Source of the DNA: a bacterium | GTDB lineage: Bacteria; Bacillota; Bacilli; Lactobacillales; Streptococcaceae | Assembly (NCBI GenBank): GCA_905221215.1 | Contig: CAJNCI010000001.1 | Coordinates: 124,001-188,000 of the forward strand | DNA length: 64,000 bases | Direction of reading: 5' to 3' | In this document: in pieces, positions 9,745 to 21,979 of the stretch | Layout: each line of letters begins with the position of its first letter | Position numbering within the stretch: position 1 is the first letter of the stretch | The notes under the pieces: generated by a model | What the model was told of the DNA's origin: nothing | Database searches by the model: none | The model's input: only the letters and a program-made list of their open reading frames with translations | Translations under genes and position numbers: made by a program

Positions 9745-9753
9745 TGGTATAAT
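9745..9753 (+). promoter_or_regulatory. Extended -10 promoter for the HAD-like gene, predicted leaderless
   Basis: TGGTATAAT. An ATG at 9752 overlaps the -10 itself and cannot be in the transcript. The next in-frame ATG (9761) is 7 nt downstream of the box, so it fixes the gene start. Confidence 0.65.
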
Positions 9754-9760
9754 GAAAGCT

Positions 9761-12285
<2,525 letters not shown>

Positions 12286-12322
12286 AAAATCGGGAGAAGT
12301 AGTTCCCTTGGTCTAAAAAATA

Positions 12323-12331
12323 TGATATAAT
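12323..12331 (+). promoter_or_regulatory. ezrA promoter, extended -10
   Basis: TGATATAAT, 35 nt before the ezrA start; unlike several neighbours, ezrA has a proper leader with AAAAAGGAG. Confidence 0.55.
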
Positions 12332-12366
12332 CATTACGATTGTTTCAAGTTAAAAAGGAGTTTAAT

Positions 12367-14094
12367 ATGTCTGGTAGTCTAGTAGTATATCTTATAATTG
12401 CAATTGCAATTATATTGCTGATTTCATATGCTATCGCAATCTATGTACGAAAACGCAATGAAAGTAAATTAGCAATTTTAGAAGAGAAAAAAGAAGAGCT
12501 GTACAATCTTCCAGTTAATGATGAAGTTGAAGCTGTTAAAAATATGCACTTGATTGGACAAAGTCAAGTGACTTTCCGTGAATGGAACCAAAAATGGGTT
12601 GACCTATCTCTTAACTCTTTTGCCGATATCGAAAATAATCTTTTCGAGGCAGAAGGCTATAACAATTCATTCCGTTTTTTCAAGGCTAGTCATCAAATTG
12701 ACCAAATCGAGAGCCAAATTACCTTGATTGAAGAAGATATTGCAGCAATTCGCAATGCCTTGGCAGATTTGGAGAAACAAGAGTCTAAAAATAGTGGACG
12801 TGTTCTTCATACCTTGGACTTGTTTGAAGAGTTGCAACACAGAGTTGCTGATCATTCTGAAGAATATGGACAAGGTTTGTCTGAAATCGAAAAGCAATTG
12901 GAAAATATCCAATCAGAGTTTTCTCAGTTTGTAACTTTAAACTCGTCTGGTGACCCAGTAGAAGCTGCTGTGATTTTGGATAATGCTGAAAATCATATCT
13001 TGGCTTTGACACATATTGTTGATCGTATACCAGCAGTTGTAACAACATTATCTAAAGAGCTACCTGATCAGCTGGAAGATTTAGAAGATGGCTACCGTAA
13101 GCTTTTAGATGCTAATTATCATTTTGCTGAAACGGATATCGAAGCTCGTTTCCAATTGCTTCATGAATCTCTCAAGAAAAATCATGAGAATATCGCGCAA
13201 CTAGAATTGGATAATGCCGAGTACGAAAATACTCAAATCCAAGAAGAGATTAATGCACTTTACGATATCTTTACAAGAGAAATTGCGGCACAGAAAGTGG
13301 TAGAAGGTTTAGTAGCAACACTTCCTACTTATCTGCAACATATGAAGGAAAATAATGCTTTATTGATAGAAGATATTGAGCGTTTGAGTAAGAACTATTT
13401 ACTTTCTGAGTCAGATGCAAGTCATGTTCGTCGTTTACAGGGTGAATTAGAAAACTTTGAGACTGCTATTGTTGAGGCGACTTCAAATCAAGATGAACCA
13501 ACTCAAGCTTTTTCAATTCTTGAAGAAAATCTTGAATCTTTACAGGAAAATCTTAAAGAGATTGAAGATGAACAGATTTCAGTTAGTGAACGTCTTGCAC
13601 GAATTGAAAAAGATGATATCAATGCACGTCAAAAGGCAAATGTATATGTTAATCGTCTCCATACAATCAAGAGATATATGGAAAAACGGAACCTACCTGG
13701 TATTCCACAAACTTTCTTGAAGTTATTCTTTACAGCAAGTAATAATACGGAAGATTTAATGGCTGAATTAGAACAAAAATTGGTCAATATAGAGTCAGTT
13801 AACCGTGTTTTGGAAATTGCAATGAATGATATGGAAGCTTTAGAAACGGAAACTTATAATATTGTTCAGTATGCAACCTTGACAGAGCAACTCTTACAAT
13901 ATTCTAACCGTTACCGTTCATTTGATGAACGCATTCAAGAAGCCTTTAATGAAGCTTTGGACATTTTTGAGAAAGAATTTGATTATCACGCTTCATTTGA
14001 CAAGATTTCTCAAGCATTGGAAGTGGCAGAGCCTGGTGTAACCAACCGTTTTGTTACTTCATATGAAAAAACACGTGAGACAATTCGTTTCTAA
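12367..14094 (+). CDS. ezrA: Septation ring formation regulator EzrA
   Basis: 575 aa, the pneumococcal length. The start at 12367 is chosen because AAAAAGGAG precedes it. One N-terminal membrane helix (about 5-26, followed by RKRNES) gives an N-out topology. The rest is almost entirely charged, coiled-coil helix arranged as spectrin-like repeats. EzrA binds FtsZ, limits Z-ring assembly to mid-cell and links it to peptidoglycan synthases. It stands alone between gyrB and a strong terminator. Confidence 0.95.
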   Translation: MSGSLVVYLIIAIAIILLISYAIAIYVRKRNESKLAILEEKKEELYNLPVNDEVEAVKNMHLIGQSQVTFREWNQKWVDLSLNSFADIENNLFEAEGYNNSFRFFKASHQIDQIESQITLIEEDIAAIRNALADLEKQESKNSGRVLHTLDLFEELQHRVADHSEEYGQGLSEIEKQLENIQSEFSQFVTLNSSGDPVEAAVILDNAENHILALTHIVDRIPAVVTTLSKELPDQLEDLEDGYRKLLDANYHFAETDIEARFQLLHESLKKNHENIAQLELDNAEYENTQIQEEINALYDIFTREIAAQKVVEGLVATLPTYLQHMKENNALLIEDIERLSKNYLLSESDASHVRRLQGELENFETAIVEATSNQDEPTQAFSILEENLESLQENLKEIEDEQISVSERLARIEKDDINARQKANVYVNRLHTIKRYMEKRNLPGIPQTFLKLFFTASNNTEDLMAELEQKLVNIESVNRVLEIAMNDMEALETETYNIVQYATLTEQLLQYSNRYRSFDERIQEAFNEALDIFEKEFDYHASFDKISQALEVAEPGVTNRFVTSYEKTRETIRF

Positions 14095-14100
14095 AATAAT

Positions 14101-14143
14101 AAAAAAGATTTGGTTTTGTGAGAAGCAGAACCAAATCTTTTTT
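14101..14143 (+). terminator. Strong terminator of ezrA
   Basis: AAGATTTGGTTTTG pairs with CAGAACCAAATCTT, flanked by A6 and T6. It may work in both directions. The next 125 bp hold only a weak hairpin at 14217-14241. Confidence 0.9.
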
Positions 14144-14268
14144 ATTATTTGTCTATAAAATCTTGTATGATAAGATCTCAAGATAAAAAATTGGAGACGA
14201 TTTAAAAAGCAAGTCAGAACCTATATTTGGTCTATAAGGTTCAATAGCTTTCTAATCTCTCCAAAATT

Positions 14269-14568
14269 TTATTTGATTGGAATTGAAATCCCAATTAATT
14301 TTTCTGAGTAGAGTGTTTTGATATTGGCCTCATCAATAGAGTCCTTATCAATTTTACGTTTCAAGAAAAACTCTTGGATGGCTTCGATTTCAGTTTCTCG
14401 AATAGCACGGTGTTTATTTGAAATGAGGATTTCATAGTGAAGCGGAGCTTGGGTAAAAATAACATCAGTATTTCCAGCAGAATAGACCTCAACAAGGGTT
14501 GCATCTGTACTTTCTAGCTGGCTTTTTACAAGTTGCGAGTGTGAGTTTGTCGTATTGATAAGCTTCAT
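14269..14568 (-). CDS. DUF1827 family protein
   Basis: 99 aa, soluble, no membrane segment or signal peptide. The sequence begins MKLINTTNSHS and matches the short streptococcal/lactococcal DUF1827 family of unknown function. In its own direction it has CGGAGGAAATGTT before the ATG and a -10 (TATAAT on the minus strand, 14595-14600). It is a single gene between the ezrA terminator and a BOX element. No function can be inferred. Confidence 0.8.
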   Translation of the reverse strand: MKLINTTNSHSQLVKSQLESTDATLVEVYSAGNTDVIFTQAPLHYEILISNKHRAIRETEIEAIQEFFLKRKIDKDSIDEANIKTLYSEKLIGISIPIK

Positions 14569-14627
14569 AACATTTCCTCCGATTTTCTAATTCTATTATA
14601 GCACTTTTTAAATAAAGTAGCTTGATT

Positions 14628-14779
14628 TATACTCAATGAAAATCAAAGAGTAAACTAGGAAGCTAGCCGCAGGTTGCTCAAAACACAGTTTTGAGGTTGT
14701 AGATAAGACTGACGAAGTCAGTGACTATATCTACGGCAAGGCGAAGCTGACGTGGTTTGAAGAGATTTTCGAAGAGTAT
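14628..14779 (-). repeat. BOX element (boxA-boxB-boxC)
   Basis: On the minus strand the element runs from ATACTCTTCGAAAATC through the CTGACTTCGTCAG hairpin and the GTTTTGAG block to CATTGAGTATAA, about 152 bp. That is the size of one boxA, one boxB and one boxC. BOX elements are non-autonomous, MITE-like repeats of pneumococcus and close relatives. The boxA end coincides with the last base of the stop codon of the Nudix gene, and the boxC end sits just upstream of the DUF1827 promoter. Confidence 0.92.
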
Positions 14780-15231
14780 TAGTCAAGCTTATGCTGTTTT
14801 TTCCAAGATTGGATGGCCCATTTATGGCTACCACGTTTGAGGTTTTCAATAGCCTCGTCGATAGGGAACCAGGCGATATGATTAAAGTCTTCTAGTGGTT
14901 GTTGTACTTCTTTGAAGGAAGTTGCTTCATAGAGGTAAGCAGGATTGTAGTAGTAGGTATCACGGTGACGAGAGTAGAAATATTCATCAGCTTGTCCGTA
15001 ATAACTACCAATTTCAGCTGTAAATCCAAGTTCTTCAATCAACTCACGTTTTAGGGCCTCCTGATGATTTTCACCCGCTTCAATTTCGCCACCTGGTAAG
15101 AACCAAGCACCATTAGGTGCTTGAACAAGAACAATTTGTTTTTGTTCAGCGTCAGGGATAACTGCATACACTCCATAGCGTGCAACATAGTCTGTATTTG
15201 TTTTTTTTTCTCCAAAAGTTGGGTTTGCCAT
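14779..15231 (-). CDS. Nudix hydrolase
   Basis: 150 aa. The start at 15231 (MANPTFGEKK) is chosen because GAGG stands 8 nt upstream; a longer frame back to 15294 would include the promoter region. The Nudix box is complete: GEIEAGE, seven residues, then RELIEELGF (GX5EX7REUXEEXGU). Substrates of this group are nucleoside diphosphate derivatives (for example 8-oxo-dGTP or ADP-ribose), but the substrate cannot be predicted. The stop codon TAA shares its last base with a BOX element, so the 3' end may have been set by the insertion. Confidence 0.85.
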   Translation of the reverse strand: MANPTFGEKKTNTDYVARYGVYAVIPDAEQKQIVLVQAPNGAWFLPGGEIEAGENHQEALKRELIEELGFTAEIGSYYGQADEYFYSRHRDTYYYNPAYLYEATSFKEVQQPLEDFNHIAWFPIDEAIENLKRGSHKWAIQSWKKQHKLD

Positions 15232-15314
15232 TGCATTTTCCTCATTGTCTAGTATTGTTATTATTATCATAATGGACAAAGGGCAAGCTGTCAAGAAATT
15301 ACAGTTATTTTAGT

Positions 15315-15354
15315 AAAAAAGAAGCAGAAAATTTTCATTTTCTACTCCTTTTTT
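15315..15354 (-). terminator. Terminator of clpE
   Basis: In the gene's direction AAGGAGTAGAAAAT pairs with ATTTTCTGCTTC and is followed by a T run; G-U pairs are tolerated. Confidence 0.7.
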
Positions 15355-15361
15355 ATAGGAT

Positions 15362-17620
15362 TTATACTTCTTTTTCAGAAGTTTTCACTTCAGCTTTTTT
15401 GGCAGACTTAATTTGAATCTTGCCCTTGCTGGTCATAACTGCTTTGAGATCTTTTTCGCTTGGATTTTCAAGGTAGTAGTCAGTGATGGCGTCCTCAATA
15501 TAGTCTTGAATGGTACGACGGAGTGGGCGAGCTCCCATTTTTGGATCATAACCGAGGTCAACCAATTTTTCCTTGACCTTGTCTGTCACATCTAAATGAA
15601 TGTTGTTGCTTGAGAGACGCTTATTAACATCTGCTAGCATGAGCTCGACGATTTGAAGGAGATTATCCTTGCTGAGAGCTTTGAACTCGATGATGCCGTC
15701 AAAACGGTTCATAAATTCTGGGCTAAAAAAGTTGCCGAGTTCACCGAGAACAGAGTTGGTACGTCCTTCGCGAGCTGCCCCAAAACCAACGCTGGCTTCA
15801 GCCTTACCTGTACCTGCATTTGAGGTCATGATAATAATGGCATCCTTGAAGCTGACGGTACGACCTTGCCCATCTGTCAAACGACCATCGTCCAAGACTT
15901 GCAGGAACATATGCATGACATCTGGATGGGCTTTTTCCACTTCATCGAGAAGGATGAGAGAATATGGATTGCGACGAACTTTTTCAGTTAATTGCCCAGC
16001 CTCATCATAGCCAACATAACCTGGAGGGGCTCCGACCAACTTAGCTACACTGTGTTTTTCCATGTATTCACTCATGTCAAAGCGAATCATGCTGTCAGCA
16101 GAACCAAAGAGTTCGATAGCTAGTTGTTTGGAAAGTTCTGTCTTACCGACACCAGTTGGCCCAACGAAGAGGAAGCTTCCGATTGGGCGGTTAGGAGTAC
16201 CAAGTCCAACACGATTACGGCGAATAGCCTTAGCAATCTTATCGACAGCATCGTCCTGTCCAATAACATGAGACTTGAGGTCTTCAGCTAGATGGATGAG
16301 TTGAGATTGTTCTTTCTCTTTCAAATCCCCAACAGGGATATTGGTTTTCTGCTCGATAATGTGCTCAATGGTTTTCTCACTGATGATAGGAGTATCCTGG
16401 TCTGTGACCTTTTTCTTTTGCATTTCCTTATACTTGGCAATCTGATCGCGGAAGTAGGCAGCCTTCTCAAAATCTTCCTCTCGTGTAGCTTGAGATTTGA
16501 GATTTTCAGCTTCAATCAAGCGTTGATCAATTACTTTAGGATCCACAAAATTCAAGGTCAAGTTCATCTTAGAACCTGCTTCATCTAGGAGGTCAATAGC
16601 CTTGTCAGGTAAGAAGCGATCTTGGATGTAGCGATTGGAAAGAGTGGCAGCTGCTTCAATTGCAGCATCGGTATACTGAACGTGATGGTAGTCTTCGTAT
16701 TTCTTTTGAATGCCTTTGAGGATAGTGATTGTTTCTTCCACTGTTGGCTCATCAACCTTAACGGGTTGCATACGACGCTCTAGGGCCGCATCTTTTTCAA
16801 TGATACGGTATTCATTGAGAGTAGTAGCACCGACCAGTTGTAGTTCCCCACGAGCAAGGGCTGGCTTGAGGATATTTCCTGCATCCATATTGCCATCGCC
16901 TGCAGAACCAGCACCGACAATTTCATGGATTTCATCTATAAAGAGGATGATGTCCTCACGTTTGCGAATTTCTTCCATGAGTTTTTGCATGCGTTCTTCA
17001 AATTGTCCACGGATACCCGTTCCTTGAACCAAGCTAACCACATCTAGACGGATGACCTGTTTACCTTGAAGTTTATGTGGAACATCACCATCAACGATTT
17101 TCTGAGCTAGACCTTCGACAACGGCAGTTTTACCGACACCAGGTTCACCGATAAGAACAGGATTATTCTTGGTTCTACGATTGAGAATCTCAATGACACG
17201 GATAATCTCATCATCGCGTCCAATAACAGGATCGATATCGCCACGACGGGCAATTTCAGTTACATTAATACCAAATTCTTCTAGCAGGCCTTTTTCTTGG
17301 CTTGGAGGCGGAGTTTGAGCAGATCCACGATTTTGGGAGCCATAACCGCCGTTTCCACCGTAACCTCCACCTGATTGGGTTGGGGGAATAGGCGGAGTAT
17401 TGCTAGAAGGTCTGAAATTGTTTAGATCATTGAAGAAGTCACCAAAGGGATCAAAGTCACGATTGTTCAAATCCGTCATACCTTTAAAGAGACTGTTGTT
17501 AGGATCAGTCTTGATAATCTTGTAACAGTTTTGACAGAGGTCAATTTGTTTTTGTTTTCCATTGAGATTGGTGTAAAGATGAATTGTTGAGTCGTTGATT
17601 TTACAGTTTTGACAAAGCAT
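15362..17620 (-). CDS. clpE: ATP-dependent Clp protease ATPase subunit ClpE
   Basis: 752 aa, an HSP100 chaperone. The N-terminal zinc finger that defines ClpE has Cys3, Cys6, Cys29 and Cys32, followed by a glycine/proline-rich linker (about 75-105). AAA domain 1 has GEPGVGKT and DEIHE. A UVR motif lies in the middle domain ([13 protein letters not shown]). AAA domain 2 has GPTGVGKT and a ClpP-docking region. ClpE with ClpP degrades damaged proteins and helps disaggregate after heat stress. Upstream there is a CtsR operator, in line with class III heat-shock control. The gene is monocistronic on the minus strand. Confidence 0.96.
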   Translation of the reverse strand: MLCQNCKINDSTIHLYTNLNGKQKQIDLCQNCYKIIKTDPNNSLFKGMTDLNNRDFDPFGDFFNDLNNFRPSSNTPPIPPTQSGGGYGGNGGYGSQNRGSAQTPPPSQEKGLLEEFGINVTEIARRGDIDPVIGRDDEIIRVIEILNRRTKNNPVLIGEPGVGKTAVVEGLAQKIVDGDVPHKLQGKQVIRLDVVSLVQGTGIRGQFEERMQKLMEEIRKREDIILFIDEIHEIVGAGSAGDGNMDAGNILKPALARGELQLVGATTLNEYRIIEKDAALERRMQPVKVDEPTVEETITILKGIQKKYEDYHHVQYTDAAIEAAATLSNRYIQDRFLPDKAIDLLDEAGSKMNLTLNFVDPKVIDQRLIEAENLKSQATREEDFEKAAYFRDQIAKYKEMQKKKVTDQDTPIISEKTIEHIIEQKTNIPVGDLKEKEQSQLIHLAEDLKSHVIGQDDAVDKIAKAIRRNRVGLGTPNRPIGSFLFVGPTGVGKTELSKQLAIELFGSADSMIRFDMSEYMEKHSVAKLVGAPPGYVGYDEAGQLTEKVRRNPYSLILLDEVEKAHPDVMHMFLQVLDDGRLTDGQGRTVSFKDAIIIMTSNAGTGKAEASVGFGAAREGRTNSVLGELGNFFSPEFMNRFDGIIEFKALSKDNLLQIVELMLADVNKRLSSNNIHLDVTDKVKEKLVDLGYDPKMGARPLRRTIQDYIEDAITDYYLENPSEKDLKAVMTSKGKIQIKSAKKAEVKTSEKEV

Positions 17621-17660
17621 ACATCTACCTCATTTCTTTCTTTAGGCTGACCTGTTTAAA

Positions 17661-17677
17661 GGTCAAAAATAGTCAAA
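17661..17677 (+). promoter_or_regulatory. CtsR operator of clpE
   Basis: GGTCAAAAATAGTCAAA matches the CtsR heptad direct repeat RGTCAAA-NAN-RGTCAAA. It lies about 40 bp upstream of clpE, on the strand opposite to the gene. A partial inverted GACCT at 17649-17653 precedes it. Confidence 0.8.
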
Positions 17678-17778
17678 TTTCTATACTCTCATTATAACAG
17701 GATTGGGATGTAAAGCAAGTAAAAAGATTGCAGCTTTGAGAAGTTGTTACAATGAAAATTTTTGAGAATTTGAGTTAT

Positions 17779-17812
17779 AAAAAAATCCTATTTGTGAGAC
17801 AAAAAGGATTTT
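17779..17812 (-). terminator. Terminator of the DUF1797 gene
   Basis: In the gene's direction AAAATCCT pairs with AGGATTTT, followed by a T run. Confidence 0.7.
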
Positions 17813-17850
17813 GGTTAGACATGCAGGGCTTAATCCCAGCTTGTTTTAGA

Positions 17851-18081
17851 TTAGTAAAGGAGTTCGTAAATCTCCATTGCAATCAAGTCAATGCTGTCAA
17901 AAGTATACGTTTCGCGAGCTTCTACATCACGAAGGGTAAAGATTGAACCGTTTTCTTCGTCGTGGCTGTATGCAACTTCTGCAACAACAACTCCTTCGCG
18001 TTCAAAATTACGTTTTAAATTTCCGCCGTCTTTTGCCATTGCTTCAAGGCGGTTGATGATTCTAACCAAATGTGATTCCAT
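17851..18081 (-). CDS. DUF1797 family protein
   Basis: 76 aa, small, acidic and soluble. It begins MESHLVRIINRLEAMAKDGG and belongs to the conserved DUF1797 family of Firmicutes, whose function is unknown. In its direction AAGGAGAATC lies just upstream of the start codon. It is a single gene with its own terminator. It faces away from the ABC transporter genes to its right. Confidence 0.85.
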   Translation of the reverse strand: MESHLVRIINRLEAMAKDGGNLKRNFEREGVVVAEVAYSHDEENGSIFTLRDVEARETYTFDSIDLIAMEIYELLY

Positions 18082-18209
18082 TTTGATTCTCCTTCATTTC
18101 TTATCGTTACTATTTTACCATAAAGGAGGCCAACTTGCCTAGAAAAAACTAAGATTTCTCGCTAATTCTACCAGCTTAAAGTTTTTTTGAATAAATTGGA
18201 TAAAAAGGT

Positions 18210-18238
18210 TTGAATTTTAATTCAATACATGTTATAAT
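18210..18238 (+). promoter_or_regulatory. Promoter of the amino-acid ABC transporter operon
   Basis: -35 TTGAAT (18210-18215), 17-bp spacer, extended -10 TGTTATAAT (ending 18238). Confidence 0.65.
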
Positions 18239-18272
18239 CATACAGTATTCTATTTTAGAAAGCAGTGTGACT

Positions 18273-18956
18273 ATGAATTTTTATTTTTTACCTAAGTATT
18301 TACCTTATTTTAACTATGGGGCTGTTGTGACGGTTCTCATTTCTATCTGTGTTGTCTTTTTGGGGACTATTTTGGGTGTTGTCTTGGCTTTTGGGCAACG
18401 TTCAAAGTTTAAACCGCTTGTCTGGCTCGCCAACTTGTACGTTTGGATTTTCCGTGGGACACCGATGATGGTTCAGATTATGATTGCCTTTGCTCTTATG
18501 CATATCAATGCTCCGACTATTCAGGTTGGGATTTTGGGTGTTGATCTTTCTCGTCTGATTCCAGGGATTTTGATTATCTCTATGAACAGTGGTGCTTATG
18601 TTTCTGAGACTGTTCGTGCCGGAATCAATGCGGTTCCTAAGGGCCAGCTAGAGGCGGCTTACTCGCTAGGGATTCGTCCAAAAAATGCCATGCGCTATGT
18701 GATTTTGCCACAAGCAATCAAAAATATCTTGCCAGCATTGGGGAACGAATTTATCACCATCATCAAGGACAGCTCCCTCTTATCAGCTATTGGGGTCATG
18801 GAGTTGTGGAATGGGGCTACAACAGTTTCTACAACAACTTATCTACCTTTGACACCACTTTTATTTGCAGCCTTTTATTACTTGATTATGACTTCTATTT
18901 TGACCGTAGCCTTGAAAGCTTTTGAAAAACGTATGGGACAAGGAGATAAGAAATAA
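18273..18956 (+). CDS. Polar amino-acid ABC transporter permease (HisM/GlnP type)
   Basis: 227 aa from the ATG at 18273. An upstream in-frame ATG at 18210 overlaps the -35 box and is rejected. The protein has about five membrane segments and the binding-protein-dependent transport EAA loop: [22 protein letters not shown]. The family imports polar amino acids such as glutamine, arginine or cystine; the substrate is not evident. The stop codon overlaps the ATG of the ATPase gene (TAATG). No substrate-binding protein gene or domain is adjacent, so the binding protein must be encoded elsewhere. Confidence 0.88.
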   Translation: MNFYFLPKYLPYFNYGAVVTVLISICVVFLGTILGVVLAFGQRSKFKPLVWLANLYVWIFRGTPMMVQIMIAFALMHINAPTIQVGILGVDLSRLIPGILIISMNSGAYVSETVRAGINAVPKGQLEAAYSLGIRPKNAMRYVILPQAIKNILPALGNEFITIIKDSSLLSAIGVMELWNGATTVSTTTYLPLTPLLFAAFYYLIMTSILTVALKAFEKRMGQGDKK

Positions 18957-19690
18957 TGACAGAAACCTTGATAAAAATTGAAAATTTACATAAATCATTT
19001 GGAAAGAATGAAGTATTGAAGGGCATCAACCTCGAGATTAAAAGAGGAGAAGTTGTCGTTATCATAGGTCCTTCAGGAAGTGGGAAATCTACCTTGCTTC
19101 GCTCTATGAATTTGTTAGAAGAAGCAACCAAGGGGAAGGTTATCTTTGAGGGAGTCGATATTACGGACAAGAAGAATGACCTGTTTGCTATGCGTGAGAA
19201 GATGGGCATGGTTTTCCAACAATTTAACCTCTTTCCTAATATGACTGTGATGGAAAATATCACCTTGTCACCTATCAAGACCAAAGGTGAAAGCAAGGCA
19301 GTTGCTGAGAAGAGAGCCCAAGAGCTGTTGGAAAAAGTTGGTTTACCAGATAAGGCAGACGCTTATCCACAGAGTCTGTCAGGTGGCCAGCAACAACGGA
19401 TTGCCATCGCGCGTGGTTTGGCAATGGAACCAGATGTTTTGCTCTTTGACGAGCCAACTTCAGCCTTGGACCCTGAAATGGTTGGAGAAGTTCTGGCTGT
19501 TATGCAAGACCTTGCCAAGTCAGGGATGACTATGGTTATCGTAACACATGAGATGGGATTTGCCCGTGAGGTGGCAGACCGTGTCATCTTTATGGCAGAC
19601 GGTGTGGTTGTTGAAGACGGAACACCAGAACAGATTTTTGAACAAACCCAAGAACAACGGACTAAGGATTTCTTGAGTAAGGTTTTATAA
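18956..19690 (+). CDS. Polar amino-acid ABC transporter ATP-binding protein (GlnQ type)
   Basis: 244 aa, a single ABC ATPase. Walker [11 protein letters not shown]-loop [11 protein letters not shown], signature LSGGQQQR, Walker [15 protein letters not shown] and switch His in [10 protein letters not shown] are all intact. The sequence is typical of the glutamine/polar amino-acid subgroup and drives the permease encoded directly upstream, with which it overlaps by one base. A terminator follows. Confidence 0.93.
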   Translation: MTETLIKIENLHKSFGKNEVLKGINLEIKRGEVVVIIGPSGSGKSTLLRSMNLLEEATKGKVIFEGVDITDKKNDLFAMREKMGMVFQQFNLFPNMTVMENITLSPIKTKGESKAVAEKRAQELLEKVGLPDKADAYPQSLSGGQQQRIAIARGLAMEPDVLLFDEPTSALDPEMVGEVLAVMQDLAKSGMTMVIVTHEMGFAREVADRVIFMADGVVVEDGTPEQIFEQTQEQRTKDFLSKVL

Positions 19691-19720
19691 TCTATTTTAA
19701 AATTTCAAGACAAGATTAGT

Positions 19721-19745
19721 AAAAAGCTCGATCCGAGCTTTTTCT
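19721..19745 (+). terminator. Terminator of the amino-acid transporter operon
   Basis: AAAGCTCG / CGAGCTTT with a three-base loop, then T's. Confidence 0.85.
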
Positions 19746-19804
19746 TATAGTTTGAAACTATAGGATTGCCTAGGAAAGAAGTGTTAGAGGGTACTAGCAG
19801 TTTT

Positions 19805-19813
19805 TGGTATAAT
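19805..19813 (+). promoter_or_regulatory. folD promoter, extended -10
   Basis: TGGTATAAT, 31 nt before the folD start. An ATG at 19812 overlaps the box and is not the start. Confidence 0.6.
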
Positions 19814-19844
19814 GGAAGATAGTTTGAAAGAAAAGAGAAGTGAT

Positions 19845-20702
19845 ATGACACAGATTATTGATGGGAAAGCTTTAGCGGCCAAATTGCAGGGGCAGTTGGC
19901 TGAAAAGACTGCAAAACTAAAAGAAGAAACAGGTCTAGTACCTGGTTTGGTAGTGATTTTGGTTGGGGACAATCCTGCCAGCCAAGTCTATGTTCGTAAC
20001 AAGGAACGTTCTGCCCTTGCGGCTGGTTTCCGTAGCGAAGTAGTGCGAGTTCCAGAGACCATTACTCAAGAGGAGCTGTTAGATTTGATTGCTAAATACA
20101 ATCAAGATCCAGCTTGGCATGGGATTTTGGTCCAGTTGCCATTACCAAAACATATCGACGAAGAGGCAGTTTTATTAGCCATTGACCCAGAAAAGGATGT
20201 GGATGGTTTCCATCCGCTAAACATGGGACGTCTTTGGTCAGGACATCCAGTCATGATTCCATCAACACCCGCAGGAATTATGGAAATGTTTCATGAATAT
20301 GGAATTGACTTAGAAGGTAAAAATGCGGTTGTCATCGGTCGTTCCAATATCGTTGGTAAACCCATGGCCCAGCTTCTTTTGGCCAAGAATGCAACAGTGA
20401 CCTTGACCCACTCACGCACCCATAATCTTGCTAAAGTGGCTGCAAAAGCAGATATTCTTGTGGTCGCAATCGGTCGTGCCAAGTTTGTGACTCCTGACTT
20501 TGTCAAACCAGGTGCGGTTGTCATTGACGTTGGGATGAACCGCGATGAAAATGGCAAACTCTGTGGGGATGTTGATTATGAGGCAGTTTCCCCATTTGCT
20601 AGCCACATTACGCCAGTCCCTGGAGGTGTTGGCCCTATGACCATTACTATGCTAATGGAGCAAACTTATCAAGCAGCAGTTCGAACATTGGATAGAAAAT
20701 AA
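19845..20702 (+). CDS. folD: Bifunctional methylenetetrahydrofolate dehydrogenase/cyclohydrolase
   Basis: 285 aa from 19845, the usual FolD length, with AGAGAAG upstream. Typical motifs are YVRNKE (catalytic Lys), the active-site segment QLPLPKHI, and the C-terminal nucleotide-binding fold [14 protein letters not shown]. The ending PGGVGPMT is diagnostic. FolD interconverts 5,10-methylene-, methenyl- and 10-formyl-THF, supplying one-carbon units for purines and fMet. It is a single gene between terminators. Confidence 0.97.
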   Translation: MTQIIDGKALAAKLQGQLAEKTAKLKEETGLVPGLVVILVGDNPASQVYVRNKERSALAAGFRSEVVRVPETITQEELLDLIAKYNQDPAWHGILVQLPLPKHIDEEAVLLAIDPEKDVDGFHPLNMGRLWSGHPVMIPSTPAGIMEMFHEYGIDLEGKNAVVIGRSNIVGKPMAQLLLAKNATVTLTHSRTHNLAKVAAKADILVVAIGRAKFVTPDFVKPGAVVIDVGMNRDENGKLCGDVDYEAVSPFASHITPVPGGVGPMTITMLMEQTYQAAVRTLDRK

Positions 20703-20785
20703 GAGAAAATTCGCTTAATAGGGTGTATTTTCTATAGCTATATCTAAAATAGCAGAAATGAATATTAAATTTTCGATATAAGATT

Positions 20786-20814
20786 ACAAAAGGAGGTCTG
20801 CGCCTCCTTTTTGT
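20786..20814 (+). terminator. Terminator of folD, abutting the next promoter
   Basis: AAAAGGAGG / CCTCCTTTT with loop TCTGCG. The T tract runs into the -10 box TATAAT (20817-20822) of the next gene, so the terminator occupies its -35 region. Confidence 0.85.
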
Positions 20815-20842
20815 TGTATAATAAATGCGAGAGGAAAAAACG

Positions 20843-21682
20843 ATGAAAGTGATTGATCAAGCCTTACTAGAAAAAGTTATTATTGAACGTTCTCGTACGA
20901 GTCATAAAGGAGACTATGGTCGTCTGCTGTTGCTGGGTGGGAGTTATCCTTATGGGGGAGCTATCATCATGTCAGCCATTGCAGCTGTAAAAAGCGGTGC
21001 AGGATTGGTAACTGTTGGAACAGATAGAGAAAATATCCCTGCTCTACACAGCCATTTACCTGAGGCTATGGCCTTTGCTCTTCAAGACAAGCAATTATTA
21101 AAAGAGCAGTTGGATAAGGCAGAAGTTGTCTTGCTGGGGCCTGGTTTAGGAGACGATGCTTTTGGAGAAAATCTAGTCAAACAGGTCTTTGCTAGCTTAA
21201 GACAGAATCAGATTTTGATTGTAGACGGAGGGGCCTTAACCATCCTTGCTAGAACTAGATTGTCATTTCCTTCGAGTCAGCTTATCTTAACTCCCCACCA
21301 AAAAGAATGGGAAAAACTGTCTGGAATTACGATTGAAAAACAAAACGAAGATACAACAGCTAGTGCCCTGACTTCTTTCCCTCAAGGAACAATTTTGGTA
21401 GAGAAAGGTCCGGCTACTCGTATTTGGCAAGTTGGCCAATCTGATTATTATCAGTTACAGGTTGGTGGTCCCTATCAGGCGACTGGGGGGATGGGAGATA
21501 CACTAGCTGGGATGATAGCAGGATTTGTAGGCCAGTTTAAACAAGCCAGTCTTTATGAACGCGTAACCGTAGCGACTTATCTTCATTCAGCTATAGCCCA
21601 AGAAGTTGCTCAAGAACATTATGTGATCTTGCCAACGGAGATTAGTAATTGTCTTCCTAAAGTAATGAAAAGATATGTCTAA
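20843..21682 (+). CDS. nnrD: ADP-dependent (S)-NAD(P)H-hydrate dehydratase
   Basis: 279 aa from 20843, chosen because GAGAGG lies upstream. A ribokinase-like fold is evident: the N-terminal motif KGDYGRLLLLGGS, GAGLVTVG, then LLGPGLGDD, and the nucleotide site GGMGDTLAGMIAGF near the C-terminus. The enzyme repairs hydrated NADH/NADPH (NADHX) using ADP. Only the dehydratase half is present; the epimerase partner is not fused. It has its own -10 just upstream and a terminator after it. Confidence 0.9.
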   Translation: MKVIDQALLEKVIIERSRTSHKGDYGRLLLLGGSYPYGGAIIMSAIAAVKSGAGLVTVGTDRENIPALHSHLPEAMAFALQDKQLLKEQLDKAEVVLLGPGLGDDAFGENLVKQVFASLRQNQILIVDGGALTILARTRLSFPSSQLILTPHQKEWEKLSGITIEKQNEDTTASALTSFPQGTILVEKGPATRIWQVGQSDYYQLQVGGPYQATGGMGDTLAGMIAGFVGQFKQASLYERVTVATYLHSAIAQEVAQEHYVILPTEISNCLPKVMKRYV

Positions 21683-21732
21683 AATAGTTAGACAAAAAAT
21701 GTTGATAATTTGTATCATTATTCTTAATTTAC

Positions 21733-21788
21733 AAAAAACGAACGTTTAGTATTCTTCTCACTAAGAAACTAATTTTGTTCGTTTTTTT
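21733..21788 (+). terminator. Terminator after nnrD
   Basis: AAAAAACGAAC pairs with GTTCGTTTTTTT around a roughly 35-nt loop that itself contains TTTAGT / ACTAAG. The remaining 21789-21940 shows nothing else recognisable. Confidence 0.7.
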
Positions 21789-21941
21789 ACTCTTGTAAAT
21801 CTATTTTTGTTAGAGTTTATTTGCTTTACATCCGTACTTAAAGTGATTTGTCAGAGCTCTGCTTTTATTAAAAAAATTCAATTTCAAGGATAAATAAGCA
21901 GTATTCTAAAGGTACTTTTAGATGAAATAAAAGCCTTTACA

Positions 21942-21950
21942 TGGTATAAT
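21942..21950 (+). promoter_or_regulatory. rpiA promoter, extended -10
   Basis: TGGTATAAT, 29 nt upstream of the GTG start; it probably drives rpiA-deoB-DUF1697-punA. Confidence 0.6.
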
Positions 21951-21979
21951 AGAAGTAGCTCTTTAATGGAGGTGTTTGA

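Noticed and set aside
14217-14241. dre-like or operator palindrome upstream of DUF1827 stop (GAACCTATA...TATAAGGTTC)
   Set aside because: It lies downstream of both convergent genes and lacks the TGGTATAGACCA core in full; more likely a weak 3' hairpin.
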